64,000 nucleotides of DNA from Paracoccus wurundjeri (GTDB lineage Bacteria > Pseudomonadota > Alphaproteobacteria > Rhodobacterales > Rhodobacteraceae): assembly GCF_030678915.1 (NCBI RefSeq), contig NZ_JAUUTZ010000010.1, positions 62,001-126,000 on the forward strand, written 5' to 3'. The notes under the pieces were generated by a model. That model saw only the letters and a program-made list of their open reading frames with translations, was not told where the DNA came from and did not search any database. Positions 9,194 to 17,247 of the stretch are shown here, in pieces. A program made the translations under genes and the position numbers. Numbering within the stretch: position 1 is the stretch's first letter; each line of letters starts with the position of its first letter.

Positions 9194-9952
9194 TCAGAAC
9201 ATGTCCCAAAGCAGACGCAGCGCAAGTATGGTGGATGTCGCGACCAGAAGCGGCTTGATCAGCCTTGCACCGATCCGTGCGGCCAGCCTTGCGCCCAGTG
9301 CGGCGCCCAGAATTTGCGCCGCTCCCATCGTCACGCCTAATAGCCACAGGGGTTGCCCGACCAGTGCAAAGCTCAGCAGGCCGCCCAGATTGGAAAACAG
9401 ATTCAGCAGCTTGGTATGCGCGGTTGCCTTGAGCACGCCGTAACCGGCAAGCGTGACAAAGGCGATCATGTAGAATGAACCGGCACCCGGTCCGAGAAGA
9501 CCGTCATAGAAGCCGATGAAGGGCACGATACAGGCGGTAAAAATCGCCGGAACGATCCTTTGCCGCCGGTCCAGATCGTTCAGGCCTGGTTTCAAGGCGA
9601 AGAACGCGGCAACTCCGATCAGGATCACGGGCAGGATCAGCCGCAACTTGTCGGTCGGCAGATAGCTGACCAGTGCCGCCCCCAGAACTCCGCCCGCGCC
9701 GGCAACCAGCGCCGCCCGCCACTGTTTCCTGGGATCGACCAGCCCGCGTCGGGCATAGCTGATGATCGCCGTTGCCGTACCGAAGACGGCTTGCACCTTG
9801 TTGGTCGCCAATGCCTGCGCAGGCGAGACACCGGCCAGCATCAGTGCTGGCACCGTGATCAGCCCTCCGCCCCCGGCAATGGCGTCGATAAAACCCGCCG
9901 CGAAACCCGCGGCAATCAGGATCAGCACAAGATCAAGACTTATCTCGAACAT
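9194..9952 (-). CDS. TSUP family (TauE/SafE) membrane permease
   Basis: The 252-residue protein has about seven to eight hydrophobic membrane segments and the family's duplicated motif. FAAGFIDAIAGGGGLITVPALML follows the first segment and a second related glycine-rich region (IGFYDGLLGPGAGSF) lies in the C-terminal half. TSUP members export or import sulfite, sulfonates or other small organic anions; the substrate here is not indicated by neighbours. The ATG at 9950-9952 is preferred; a TTG at 9967 would add five residues. It is convergent with the asparaginase gene and co-directional with serB, but separated from it by about 150 bases. Confidence 0.85.
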   Translation of the reverse strand: MFEISLDLVLILIAAGFAAGFIDAIAGGGGLITVPALMLAGVSPAQALATNKVQAVFGTATAIISYARRGLVDPRKQWRAALVAGAGGVLGAALVSYLPTDKLRLILPVILIGVAAFFALKPGLNDLDRRQRIVPAIFTACIVPFIGFYDGLLGPGAGSFYMIAFVTLAGYGVLKATAHTKLLNLFSNLGGLLSFALVGQPLWLLGVTMGAAQILGAALGARLAARIGARLIKPLLVATSTILALRLLWDMF

Positions 9953-10106
9953 CGGATATTCCGGCAAAGGTGAATGGCGGCGCGGTTACCGGCGGTTGAC
10001 CGAAAACGCGGCCGCCACGGCAATGCGCTTTTGCCGGGGCGATGTAAAGCGCCATGGTCCCGTGCGGGGGAGGGGGTTGCTTCCGGGGCGACACCCGTGG
10101 GCGCGA

Positions 10107-10985
10107 TCAGCCGGTGACGAATTCCTCGACGGAATAACCCTGAAGATACAGCAGCGCGGTCAGATCGCCGTGATTGATGCGCAGTTTCGCCTGCTCGGCG
10201 ACTGACGGCTTGGCATGCAGGGCGACCCCTGCGCCGGCGATCTGCAGCATACCCAGATCATTCGCGCCGTCCCCGACCGCGATGACATCGGCAAAGGCAA
10301 TCCCGCGTTCGGTGGTGATCTGTTCCAATGCCTCGACCTTTGCCTCACGCCCCAGAATGGGCAGGGCGACACGGCCGGTCAGAAGACCGTCTTCAACCAG
10401 CAGCGTATTCGCCCGGTTCTCATCAAAGCCCAGCCATTCCGCCACAACTTGCGTAAAGGCCGTGAAACCGCCCGAAACCAAGGCGGTATAGGCGCCGTTT
10501 GCCCGCATTGTCGCCACCAGTTCCCGCCCGCCCGGCGCCAGCGTGATCCGGGTTTTCAGAACCTCGTCGATAACGCTTTCCTTCAGCCCGGCCAGAAGCC
10601 CGACCCGTTCGACCAGCGCCTCGTGGAAATTCAGCTCGCCGTTCATTGCGCGTTCGGTAATATCGGCCACCCTTGTGCCGACACCTGCCATTTCGGCCAG
10701 TTCATCGACGCATTCCTGCTCGATCATGGTCGAGTCCATATCGGCCAGAAGAACGGCCTTGCGCCGCCCCTCGGCAGGCTGGAAAGTCAGATCAAGCTGG
10801 ATGGTCTGCAAATCTGCCCGGACCTGATCGAAATCTTCGGGAATGGCGGGAATCTCGAATTCACCCGCGATGCCGGGATTAAGCCATTTCAGATGCGCGC
10901 CTTTCCACCGGTTTGCCAATTCATCCAGCAATTCCTCGTGCAGATTGGCGAGTCTCGGAGCGGCGATTAAGGAAACAGTAAACAT
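10107..10985 (-). CDS. serB: Phosphoserine phosphatase SerB
   Basis: SerB dephosphorylates O-phospho-L-serine, the last step of serine synthesis. The 292-residue protein has an N-terminal ~75-residue regulatory-like region and then a HAD phosphatase core: motif I DMDSTMIEQE with the nucleophilic aspartate, motif II LVSGGF, a conserved lysine in the GREAKVEAL segment and motif III GDGANDLGML. The length agrees with proteobacterial SerB. The ATG at 10983-10985 has a GGAGG six bases upstream, which decides it over more upstream in-frame codons. Confidence 0.95.
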   Translation of the reverse strand: MFTVSLIAAPRLANLHEELLDELANRWKGAHLKWLNPGIAGEFEIPAIPEDFDQVRADLQTIQLDLTFQPAEGRRKAVLLADMDSTMIEQECVDELAEMAGVGTRVADITERAMNGELNFHEALVERVGLLAGLKESVIDEVLKTRITLAPGGRELVATMRANGAYTALVSGGFTAFTQVVAEWLGFDENRANTLLVEDGLLTGRVALPILGREAKVEALEQITTERGIAFADVIAVGDGANDLGMLQIAGAGVALHAKPSVAEQAKLRINHGDLTALLYLQGYSVEEFVTG

Positions 10986-11069
10986 GGCAAGCCTCCACAG
11001 CATTCCCGACATGCTTTAGACCAGATCGGCAAGGAAGGGAATCCGTTACGCCTCCTGATCGGCGGGTGA

Positions 11070-11972
11070 TCACGCAGGGGGCGGCCGTTTGACCTGTGGC
11101 AGTTTCGCCGGCGCCTTGGAAAGCTGAACGGCAAGGATTCCCACCATGATGATTCCGACGCCGAACACATCGCTTGCGCCGAGTTTTTCGCCCAGCACCA
11201 GGGCACCGATCATGACTCCGAAAAACGGCGACAGGAAATGGAATGTCGCGGCGCGCACCGCTCCGATCCGCTTGACCAGCAAAAACCAGATCCAGGTCGC
11301 GGCCAGCCCCGGTACAAGAATGGTGTAAAGAAAGGCCCAGATCAGCCGCCCGTCGGGTGTGACATTCCAGTTTTCGAAGAACGGGGCGATGATGGCAAGC
11401 GTCAGGGCGCCGACCAGCATCTGCAGGCCGACGATCATCATCACATTGCCGCCCGAACTTGCGCCACGGACCGAGAGTGTCGCCACCGCAAGCGCAAAGG
11501 CCGCCATGAAGCCAAGAACGATCCCAAGCGGGTCGCTGCCGCCCTGAAGCCTTGCGCCCATGATGATGACCACCCCGGTCAGCCCCAACAGCAGCCCCGC
11601 GAATCCGATTGGCGGCAACCGTTCCTTCATGAAGACCCATCCCATTGCCGCCACCATCAGCGGCATGGTCGCGGCGATGATCGAGGCAAGCCCGGCCTCG
11701 ATCCATTGCATGGCGATCCAGTTCAGCCCCAGATAAATTGCGTTCTGGCACAGTCCCAGCATGATCACGGCGCGCCACTGAGCCCGGCTGAGATTGCGCC
11801 ATGTCTCGCCCATGAGCCACGCGACCGCGATACCGATCACGCCGGAAATCGCAAAGCGCAGCGACAGGGCAAGAAGCGGCGGCGCCTCGGTGACGATCAT
11901 CCGCGTGGTGGTGAAGGCCGAGGCCCACATGACCGCGAAGCTAACCCCCATCAGGATCGCGCGAATATCCAT
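11070..11972 (-). CDS. DMT superfamily EamA-type transporter
   Basis: The 300-residue integral membrane protein has about ten predicted transmembrane helices formed by two EamA repeats (about 5-140 and 150-285). Typical short motifs are AWLMGETW and FFGVMIGALVLGEKLG at the end of the second repeat. Members are mostly exporters of amino acids or metabolites; nothing here identifies the substrate. The start at 11972 is chosen because MDIRAILMGVSF begins directly with a membrane helix and AGGAAAGG precedes it. The open frame continues upstream without typical coding features. Confidence 0.85.
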   Translation of the reverse strand: MDIRAILMGVSFAVMWASAFTTTRMIVTEAPPLLALSLRFAISGVIGIAVAWLMGETWRNLSRAQWRAVIMLGLCQNAIYLGLNWIAMQWIEAGLASIIAATMPLMVAAMGWVFMKERLPPIGFAGLLLGLTGVVIIMGARLQGGSDPLGIVLGFMAAFALAVATLSVRGASSGGNVMMIVGLQMLVGALTLAIIAPFFENWNVTPDGRLIWAFLYTILVPGLAATWIWFLLVKRIGAVRAATFHFLSPFFGVMIGALVLGEKLGASDVFGVGIIMVGILAVQLSKAPAKLPQVKRPPPA

Positions 11973-12165
11973 GACCGGCCTTTCCTGCAGATAATGCAGA
12001 ACGGCTAGCAGATCGGAAGGAACGCAGGAAGGCGTAAAACACACCAGGTATCCGCGAAGGGAGCGGGTCGGCAGCGGGACATGCCGGCTGAAGCGATCCT
12101 TCATGTCCGGCGATTCGAAGATGACGGCCATGGTCGGCGAAAACGGTCTGGTTTAAGCTCCCCTC

Positions 12166-12696
12166 ATGAAGACACTTGTTGCCCTGCTTCGCGCCGTAAA
12201 TGTCGGAGGAACCGGCAAGCTTCCGATGGCGGCCCTGCGCATGATCTGTGAGCAAGCCGGTTTCGGGAATGTACGGACCTATATCCAATCCGGGAATGTC
12301 GTTTTCGATACCGATCTGCCGGACGGAACCGTAAAATCTGACCTTGAGCGGCGGTTGGCCGAGCATATGGGGAAACCGGTCGGCGTCATGATCCGGGATG
12401 GCGCGCAGATGCGCAGCATCCTTGAGCGTAACCCATTTCCCGATGCGGCGCCCAATAAGGTTTCGGTTCTTTTCCTTGATCATGCCGCGCCGGACGGGAT
12501 CGTCACTACCGCCAAGCGACTGGCCGACGAAGAGATCGTTCCGAATGGAACCGAGGTCTTTATCCACTATCCGTCGGGCATGGGACGGTCCCGGCTTGGA
12601 TTGCCGGCCATGAATGACGGAACCGCCCGCAATCTGAATACGGTCGCGAAACTTGCGGCGATGGCATCCGAGGATGCCCGGAACCTGTCGCGCTGA
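12166..12696 (+). CDS. DUF1697 family protein
   Basis: The 176-residue cytosolic protein starts with the characteristic VALLRAVNVGGTGKLPMAALR and contains YIQSGNVVF, both diagnostic for DUF1697. The family is widespread, with no established biochemical role. The ATG at 12166 has no clear Shine-Dalgarno sequence in front of it, so translation may depend on a near-leaderless transcript. It is divergent from the DMT transporter gene and is followed by copy 2 of the family 1 repeat. Confidence 0.85.
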   Translation: MKTLVALLRAVNVGGTGKLPMAALRMICEQAGFGNVRTYIQSGNVVFDTDLPDGTVKSDLERRLAEHMGKPVGVMIRDGAQMRSILERNPFPDAAPNKVSVLFLDHAAPDGIVTTAKRLADEEIVPNGTEVFIHYPSGMGRSRLGLPAMNDGTARNLNTVAKLAAMASEDARNLSR

Positions 12697-12716
12697 ATCG
12701 GAAACGCCGGTTAATT

Positions 12717-12779
12717 GCGTCCCGCGATGGCCGGGGGCGCTGCCCCCCGGACCCCCGAGGTATTTGAACAAAGAAGAAG
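12717..12779 (+). repeat. Dispersed GC-rich hairpin repeat, family 1, copy 2
   Basis: This begins with the same GCGTCCCGCGATGGCCGGGGG block as the element at 1333 and ends with CCCCCG..GGTATTTG..CAAAGAAGAAG. The central hairpin (CCGGGGGC with GCCCCCCGG) is retained although its loop sequence differs from copy 1, which suggests selection or gene-conversion-like spread of the structure. It lies between the DUF1697 gene and hup, after the former's stop codon. Confidence 0.8.
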
Positions 12780-12879
12780 GGAGAGTAAGGGGAAGCGAAT
12801 CCGGGCGGCCGATATGCTCTGATCGCGTTGACCGCAGTGGATCACGTCGGTCAAGGCCAGCTTCGATTCGTGCGGGGCC

Positions 12880-12917
12880 GGAAAAGAAAACAGGCCGCAC
12901 CCGGATAGGGTACGGCC
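12880..12917 (-). terminator. Rho-independent terminator of the HU gene
   Basis: On the minus strand, downstream of the HU stop codon, GGCCGTACCC pairs with GGGTGCGGCC across a five-base loop (arms at 12908-12917 and 12893-12902) with one G-U pair. It is followed by TGTTTTCTTTT. This is a strong intrinsic terminator, suited to an abundant protein. Confidence 0.85.
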
Positions 12918-12943
12918 CGAAAAATCCGCCAAGCGGAGCAGGA

Positions 12944-13243
12944 TCAGCTGTTGACGCTGTCCTTGAGTGCCTTGGCAACGGTAACCTTGACCTGCTTGTC
13001 AGCCGGCTTGGTCATCATTTCCTGGGTTTGGGGGTTGCGAACCTGACGCTCGGGGCGGGCGCGGCAGGCGACCTTGCCGATGCCCGGCAGCGTAACTGCG
13101 CCGCCATTCGACACTTCGCGGGTCACGACCGTGGTGATCGCGTCCAGAGCTGCAGCAGCGGATTTCTTGTCCGAGCCCAGCTCTTCTGCCAGAGCGGCCA
13201 CAAGTTGCGTTTTCGTCATCGGTTTCGCGGAAGGCGTTGCCAT
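12944..13243 (-). CDS. HU family DNA-binding protein
   Basis: The 99-residue basic protein has the HU/IHF fold: a helical N-terminus (MTKTQLVAALAEELGSDKKSA), the conserved VTLPGIGKV turn, and the DNA-binding arm around RPERQVRNPQTQE. HU dimers bend and compact DNA in the nucleoid. A ten-residue N-terminal extension (MATPSAKP) precedes the usual MTK start, as in several Rhodobacterales HU proteins. The ATG at 13243 follows GAGGAGA. A strong intrinsic terminator lies immediately downstream and the gene is monocistronic. Confidence 0.93.
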   Translation of the reverse strand: MATPSAKPMTKTQLVAALAEELGSDKKSAAAALDAITTVVTREVSNGGAVTLPGIGKVACRARPERQVRNPQTQEMMTKPADKQVKVTVAKALKDSVNS

Positions 13244-13392
13244 AATTTCTGTCTCCTCTCGCCCTGTTTCATGCGCTAACAGTTTGCGCCATTTTCGGCA
13301 TAAAGCTTGCTACACACGGTTTTGCGGGGCAGATCAAGCCTTTTTCGCCAAACTTCGCGAATTCGGCGTGATTTCGTGCAGATTATGGAGTT

Positions 13393-14874
13393 TCAAAGGA
13401 ATGCCGTCTCACTGAATGACCGCAATTTACGCGAATGGATACGCTCCAGCGGCATTTCGCGCAGCTTTTCCATCGCGCGGATGCCGATCAGCAGATGGTT
13501 CTCGACCTGGGTCCGGTAAAATTCCGTCGCCATGCCGGGCAGCTTCAACTCGCCATGCAGCGGTTTGTCGCTGACGCAAAGCAGCGTGCCATAGGGCACC
13601 CGAAAGCGGAAGCCGTTGGCGGCGATGGTGGCGCTTTCCATATCAAGCGCAACGGCGCGGGACAGAGACAGACGATGCACCGGGCCGGAATGGTCGCGCA
13701 GTTCCCAGTTGCGGTTGTCGATCGTGGCGACCGTGCCGGTGCGCATGATCCGTTTCAATTCGTAGCCGTCAAGTTGGGTGACCTCGGCCACGGCCTCTTG
13801 CAGGGCAACCTGAACTTCGGCCAATGCCGGGATCGGCACCCAGACCGGCAGGTCGTCGTCCAGCACGTGATCCTCGCGCAGATAGGCATGGGCCAGCACG
13901 AAATCGCCGAGGCTTTGCGAATTGCGCAGCCCGGCGCAGTGACCAACCATCAGCCAGACATGAGGGCGCAGGACGGCGATATGATCGGTCGCGGTTTTCG
14001 CATTCGAAGGGCCGACGCCGATATTGACCAGCGTGATCCCCTGCGAACCGGGGCGCTTCAGGTGATAGGTCGGCATCTGCGGCATCTTCACCTGCGGCGG
14101 AAGGGGCTGATCGGCTGCCGTGATCTCGTGATTGCCGGGGACGACGAAGGATTCATAACCGAGAGAGGGATCGGCAAGGGCGCGGCGCGCGAATGCCTCG
14201 AACTCGTCCACATAGAACTGATAATTGGTGAACAGGATGAAATTCTGGAAATGCTCGGCCGCCGTCGCGGTGTAATGCTGCAGCCGGGCCAGCGAATAAT
14301 CGACGCGCTGCGCGGTGAAGGCGGCAAGATGCTGCGCGCCGTCCGGCAGCAATCCGGCGACCCCGTTCACGATATCGTCGTTCATCGTGTTCAGCTCCGG
14401 AACGTCGAACACATCGCGAAGCGAGAAGTCGAGCACGCCTTCCTGCGGGACGTTGAGATCTTGGTTGGCAAGGGAGAAATGCATCGGAATCGGAGTATCG
14501 CTGCTGCCGACACTGACGGGAACGCCGTGATTGCGGATCAGAAGGCCGATCTGTTCGGTCAGATAGTCCTTGAACAGATCCGGGCGGGTGATCGTCGCGG
14601 CATAGCTTCCCGGTTGGGTGACATGGCCGAATGACAGCCGCGAATCGATCTTGTCGTGACCCGAGACGATCAGGCGGAGCTCTGGATAGAATGCGCGATA
14701 GCGGGCCTTCGGCCGCTCTCCGCCCAGAAGTCTGATGAAGTGATCCTGCAGGAAGCCGGTCGCCTCGTCATAGAGTTCGCGCAGCCGCGAAACAGCCTCC
14801 GCGGCATCGGTAAACTGTTCGCGCGCGGAAGGGCGCGGCGTCTCGACCGGCAGAAAACGCGAATCCGTGTCCAT
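13393..14874 (-). CDS. amn: AMP nucleosidase
   Basis: Amn hydrolyses AMP to adenine and ribose 5-phosphate and helps set adenylate pools. The 493-residue length matches the family. The N-terminal regulatory domain spans about 1-180, and the C-terminal nucleoside-phosphorylase-like catalytic domain includes ITLVNIGVGPSNAKTATDHIAVLRPHVWLMVGHCAGLR and the late DMESATIAANGFRFRVPYGTLLCVSDKPLHGE. The latter carries the conserved D-ME-ATIA and DKPLHGE elements. The ATG at 14874 has AGAGG upstream. The open frame runs on far upstream over the divergent epimerase-like gene, but that part is antisense and not coding. Confidence 0.93.
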   Translation of the reverse strand: MDTDSRFLPVETPRPSAREQFTDAAEAVSRLRELYDEATGFLQDHFIRLLGGERPKARYRAFYPELRLIVSGHDKIDSRLSFGHVTQPGSYAATITRPDLFKDYLTEQIGLLIRNHGVPVSVGSSDTPIPMHFSLANQDLNVPQEGVLDFSLRDVFDVPELNTMNDDIVNGVAGLLPDGAQHLAAFTAQRVDYSLARLQHYTATAAEHFQNFILFTNYQFYVDEFEAFARRALADPSLGYESFVVPGNHEITAADQPLPPQVKMPQMPTYHLKRPGSQGITLVNIGVGPSNAKTATDHIAVLRPHVWLMVGHCAGLRNSQSLGDFVLAHAYLREDHVLDDDLPVWVPIPALAEVQVALQEAVAEVTQLDGYELKRIMRTGTVATIDNRNWELRDHSGPVHRLSLSRAVALDMESATIAANGFRFRVPYGTLLCVSDKPLHGELKLPGMATEFYRTQVENHLLIGIRAMEKLREMPLERIHSRKLRSFSETAFL

Positions 14875-14964
14875 TTTTTCAACCTCTTTTCCACAACCCT
14901 GCCTGCCCTGTCTGCGACAAGCAAGCGTCTGGCGCAGCTTTGCCGCGGGCGTTAGGCTGATGTC

Positions 14965-15822
14965 ATGGAAATGCTGATCTTCGGTCATGGCTATACCGCC
15001 GCTTATCTGACACCAGTCGCGATCTCGCAGGGGTGGCGGGTTACCGGCACCACCAGAAACCATCCGGATCGCGTCGCGGCCGCCGGAGCCTTGCCCTTGC
15101 TGTGGCCGGGACAGGAAGCCGAACTCTGCGAGGCCGTTACCCGCGCCGATGCGATCCTTGTTTCCGCGGCTCCTGAGGAAGGCGGTGATCCGGTGCTGAC
15201 GGATTTTGCCGAAAAGCTGGCACAGGCGCGGCCCCGCTGGCTGGGCTATCTTTCCACGACGGGGGTTTATGGCGACCGGGGCGGCGGCTGGGTCGATGAA
15301 GACAGCGCGCTTGCGCCCTCGACTGCCCGTGGCCGGATGCGGGTCGATGCGGAGCATAACTGGCAGGCATTGGCAGACAGGCATGACCTGCCCCTGCATA
15401 TCTTTCGGCTGGCGGGAATCTACGGTCCGGGGCGAGGTCCCTTTGCCAAGCTGCGAAACGGCACGGCGCGGCGGATCGTCAAGCCGGGACAGGTATTTTC
15501 GCGGATCCATGCCGAGGATATCGCCCGGATCCTGATGGCGTCGATCAATGCCCCCGAAGCCGGGGCGATCTATAATCTGTGCGATGACGATCCGGCCCCG
15601 CCGCAGGATGTCATCGCCTTCGCCGCCGAGATGCTGGGCATGCCGATCCCTCCGGCCGTGCCTTTCGAAGAGGCCGATCTGGGCCCGATGGCGCGTTCTT
15701 TCTATGCCGAAAGCAAGCGGGTTTCGAATATGCGGATCAAGCGCGATCTGGGCATCACGCTGAAATATCCCGATTATCGCAGCGGCCTTGCCGCAATCCT
15801 TGAAGCGGAGGGCGACGGGTGA
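14965..15822 (+). CDS. NAD(P)-dependent epimerase-like SDR protein (YeeZ-type)
   Basis: The 285-residue protein has a Rossmann fold starting with LIFGHGYTAAYL, a variant of the GxGxxG nucleotide-binding turn. A YLSTTGVYGDRGGGWVDE segment follows, which carries the STTGVYG pattern of the YeeZ-like extended SDR group. The usual SDR YxxxK pair is not obvious; GRMRVDAEHNW stands where the tyrosine-lysine would be, so classical epimerase activity is doubtful. RLAGIYGPGRGPF and the C-terminal substrate domain are conserved. It is divergent from amn and about 40 bases ahead of the UbiH-family gene, so co-transcription with it is likely. Its function is unknown. Confidence 0.75.
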   Translation: MEMLIFGHGYTAAYLTPVAISQGWRVTGTTRNHPDRVAAAGALPLLWPGQEAELCEAVTRADAILVSAAPEEGGDPVLTDFAEKLAQARPRWLGYLSTTGVYGDRGGGWVDEDSALAPSTARGRMRVDAEHNWQALADRHDLPLHIFRLAGIYGPGRGPFAKLRNGTARRIVKPGQVFSRIHAEDIARILMASINAPEAGAIYNLCDDDPAPPQDVIAFAAEMLGMPIPPAVPFEEADLGPMARSFYAESKRVSNMRIKRDLGITLKYPDYRSGLAAILEAEGDG

Positions 15823-15860
15823 CATTGCTTTCGCCCGCGCGCCATGCATGAGTGCCGCCC

Positions 15861-17084
15861 ATGACGACTGATTTTGACATCGTGATCGCGGGCGGCGGAC
15901 TGAACGGCCCCGCATTGGCTCTTGCTCTTGCCGGGGCGGGGCTGCGCGCGGCCGTGATCGACCCGCGGCCTGCCGATGCGCGGGCGGCGGATGAATTCGA
16001 CGGGCGCGCCTATGCGCTTGCCGTGGCCTCGCAGCGGTTGTTGCGGGCGCTTGGATTATGGGGCGGGCTGGAGGGCGAAAGTCAGCCCATCCGCGAAGTC
16101 AAGGCGTCACAGGGGCAGCCCGGAGAGGGGGCCGCCCCGTTTTTCCTGCATTTCGACAGCGCCGAGATCGAGGAAGGCCCGGTCGGTTACATGTTGGAGG
16201 ATCGTTTCCTTTACCGTGCGCTTCTGACGGGAATGGATGGTTCCGTCACGCATATGCCGGGTGTTTCCGTCATCTCGCAGGATATCGGGGCGGCGCATGT
16301 CACCGCCGGTCTGTCGGATGACCGGCAGATCACGGCGCAATTGCTGATCGGAGCTGACGGGCGCAGTTCGGGCGTGGCGCGGCGGGCGGGCATCGGGCGT
16401 CAGGGATGGGATTACGGGCAGACAGCGCTTGTCGCTGCGATCGATCATGAATTGCCGCATGAAGGCATCGCGCATCAGTATTTCATGACGACCGGCCCGC
16501 TGGCGATTCTGCCTCTGCCGGGCAATCGCAGCAGCGTGGTCTGGTCGGAAACGGATGCCAATGCCGGGGCGATCAAATCCCTGCCCGATGAGGAGTTCCT
16601 GCGGGTGCTGGAACCCCGGTTTGGTGGTTTTATGGGAAAAATCGCTTTGGCAGGGCAGCGTTTTTCCTATCCGCTGAGCCTGTCCCTGGCGGAATCCTAT
16701 ACAGCCCCGCGGATCGCATTGGTCGGCGATGCGGCGCATGGGGTGCATCCGATTGCCGGGCAGGGGCTGAATCTCGGGCTACGCGACGTTGCGGCGCTTG
16801 CGCAGGTGATCGTCGAGGCGGCGCGGCGCGGCGAGGATATCGGCGCAGTGGATGTGCTTGAACGGTATCAGCAATGGCGCCGGTTCGACGCGACCAGCCT
16901 TGCATTGGGAATGGATACGGTGAACCGGCTGTTCGCAAGCGAAAATCCGGTGATTGCCGGTTTGCGGGGCGCGGGCATGGGCGCGGTCACGGCAATCCCG
17001 GGCCTGCGGCGGCGCTTCATGCGGCAGGCGGCGGGACTGTCGGTCGATCCGATGCCAAGGCTGCTGAACGGGCAGGCGCTTTGA
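15861..17084 (+). CDS. ubiH: UbiH/UbiF/Coq6-family FAD-dependent monooxygenase
   Basis: The 407-residue flavoprotein hydroxylates ubiquinone precursors. The FAD-binding motif IVIAGGGLNGPALALALAGAG is at the N-terminus. The DG motif (LLIGADGRSSGVAR) lies near 165-180 and GDAAHGVHPIAGQGLNLGLRDVAAL near 285-310 contacts the flavin ribityl chain. These three segments and the length are characteristic of the UbiH/Coq6 group. Which ring position is attacked cannot be told by sequence alone. The ATG at 15861 is chosen over a GTG at 15852. It probably shares a transcript with the SDR gene upstream. Confidence 0.9.
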   Translation: MTTDFDIVIAGGGLNGPALALALAGAGLRAAVIDPRPADARAADEFDGRAYALAVASQRLLRALGLWGGLEGESQPIREVKASQGQPGEGAAPFFLHFDSAEIEEGPVGYMLEDRFLYRALLTGMDGSVTHMPGVSVISQDIGAAHVTAGLSDDRQITAQLLIGADGRSSGVARRAGIGRQGWDYGQTALVAAIDHELPHEGIAHQYFMTTGPLAILPLPGNRSSVVWSETDANAGAIKSLPDEEFLRVLEPRFGGFMGKIALAGQRFSYPLSLSLAESYTAPRIALVGDAAHGVHPIAGQGLNLGLRDVAALAQVIVEAARRGEDIGAVDVLERYQQWRRFDATSLALGMDTVNRLFASENPVIAGLRGAGMGAVTAIPGLRRRFMRQAAGLSVDPMPRLLNGQAL

Positions 17085-17116
17085 GATATCGGGCGGCCGA
17101 AGGTATTGCTCCCTAT

Positions 17117-17190
17117 CGCCGGCGGGTTCCTGAACCAGTGGCGCGGCTCGCCGGCAATCCCGGGATATCCGGATGAAGAAGGGAGGGCGG
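17117..17190 (+). repeat. Dispersed intergenic repeat, family 2, copy 2
   Basis: The segment reads CGCCGGCGGG, CTGAACCAGTGGCGCGGC, then CCCGGGATATCCGGATGAAG and a purine-rich GAAGGGAGGGCGG end. The same order of blocks occurs in inverted orientation at 5941-6010. Copy 2 has about eight extra bases (TCGCCGGCAAT region) in the middle. It lies between the convergent UbiH-family gene and the FAD oxidoreductase gene, again in a terminator-like position. Confidence 0.65.
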
Positions 17191-17247
17191 CAAAATCGAT
17201 CAGTTGCGGCAGGCGATATGCCCAGAGCCTGATCGCCGGTGCATGTC

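Noticed and set aside
14875-15915. The upstream in-frame extension of amn on the minus strand (to 840 codons).
   Set aside because: It overlaps the divergent SDR gene and the start of the UbiH-family gene in antisense, and Amn homologues begin at the ATG at 14874.
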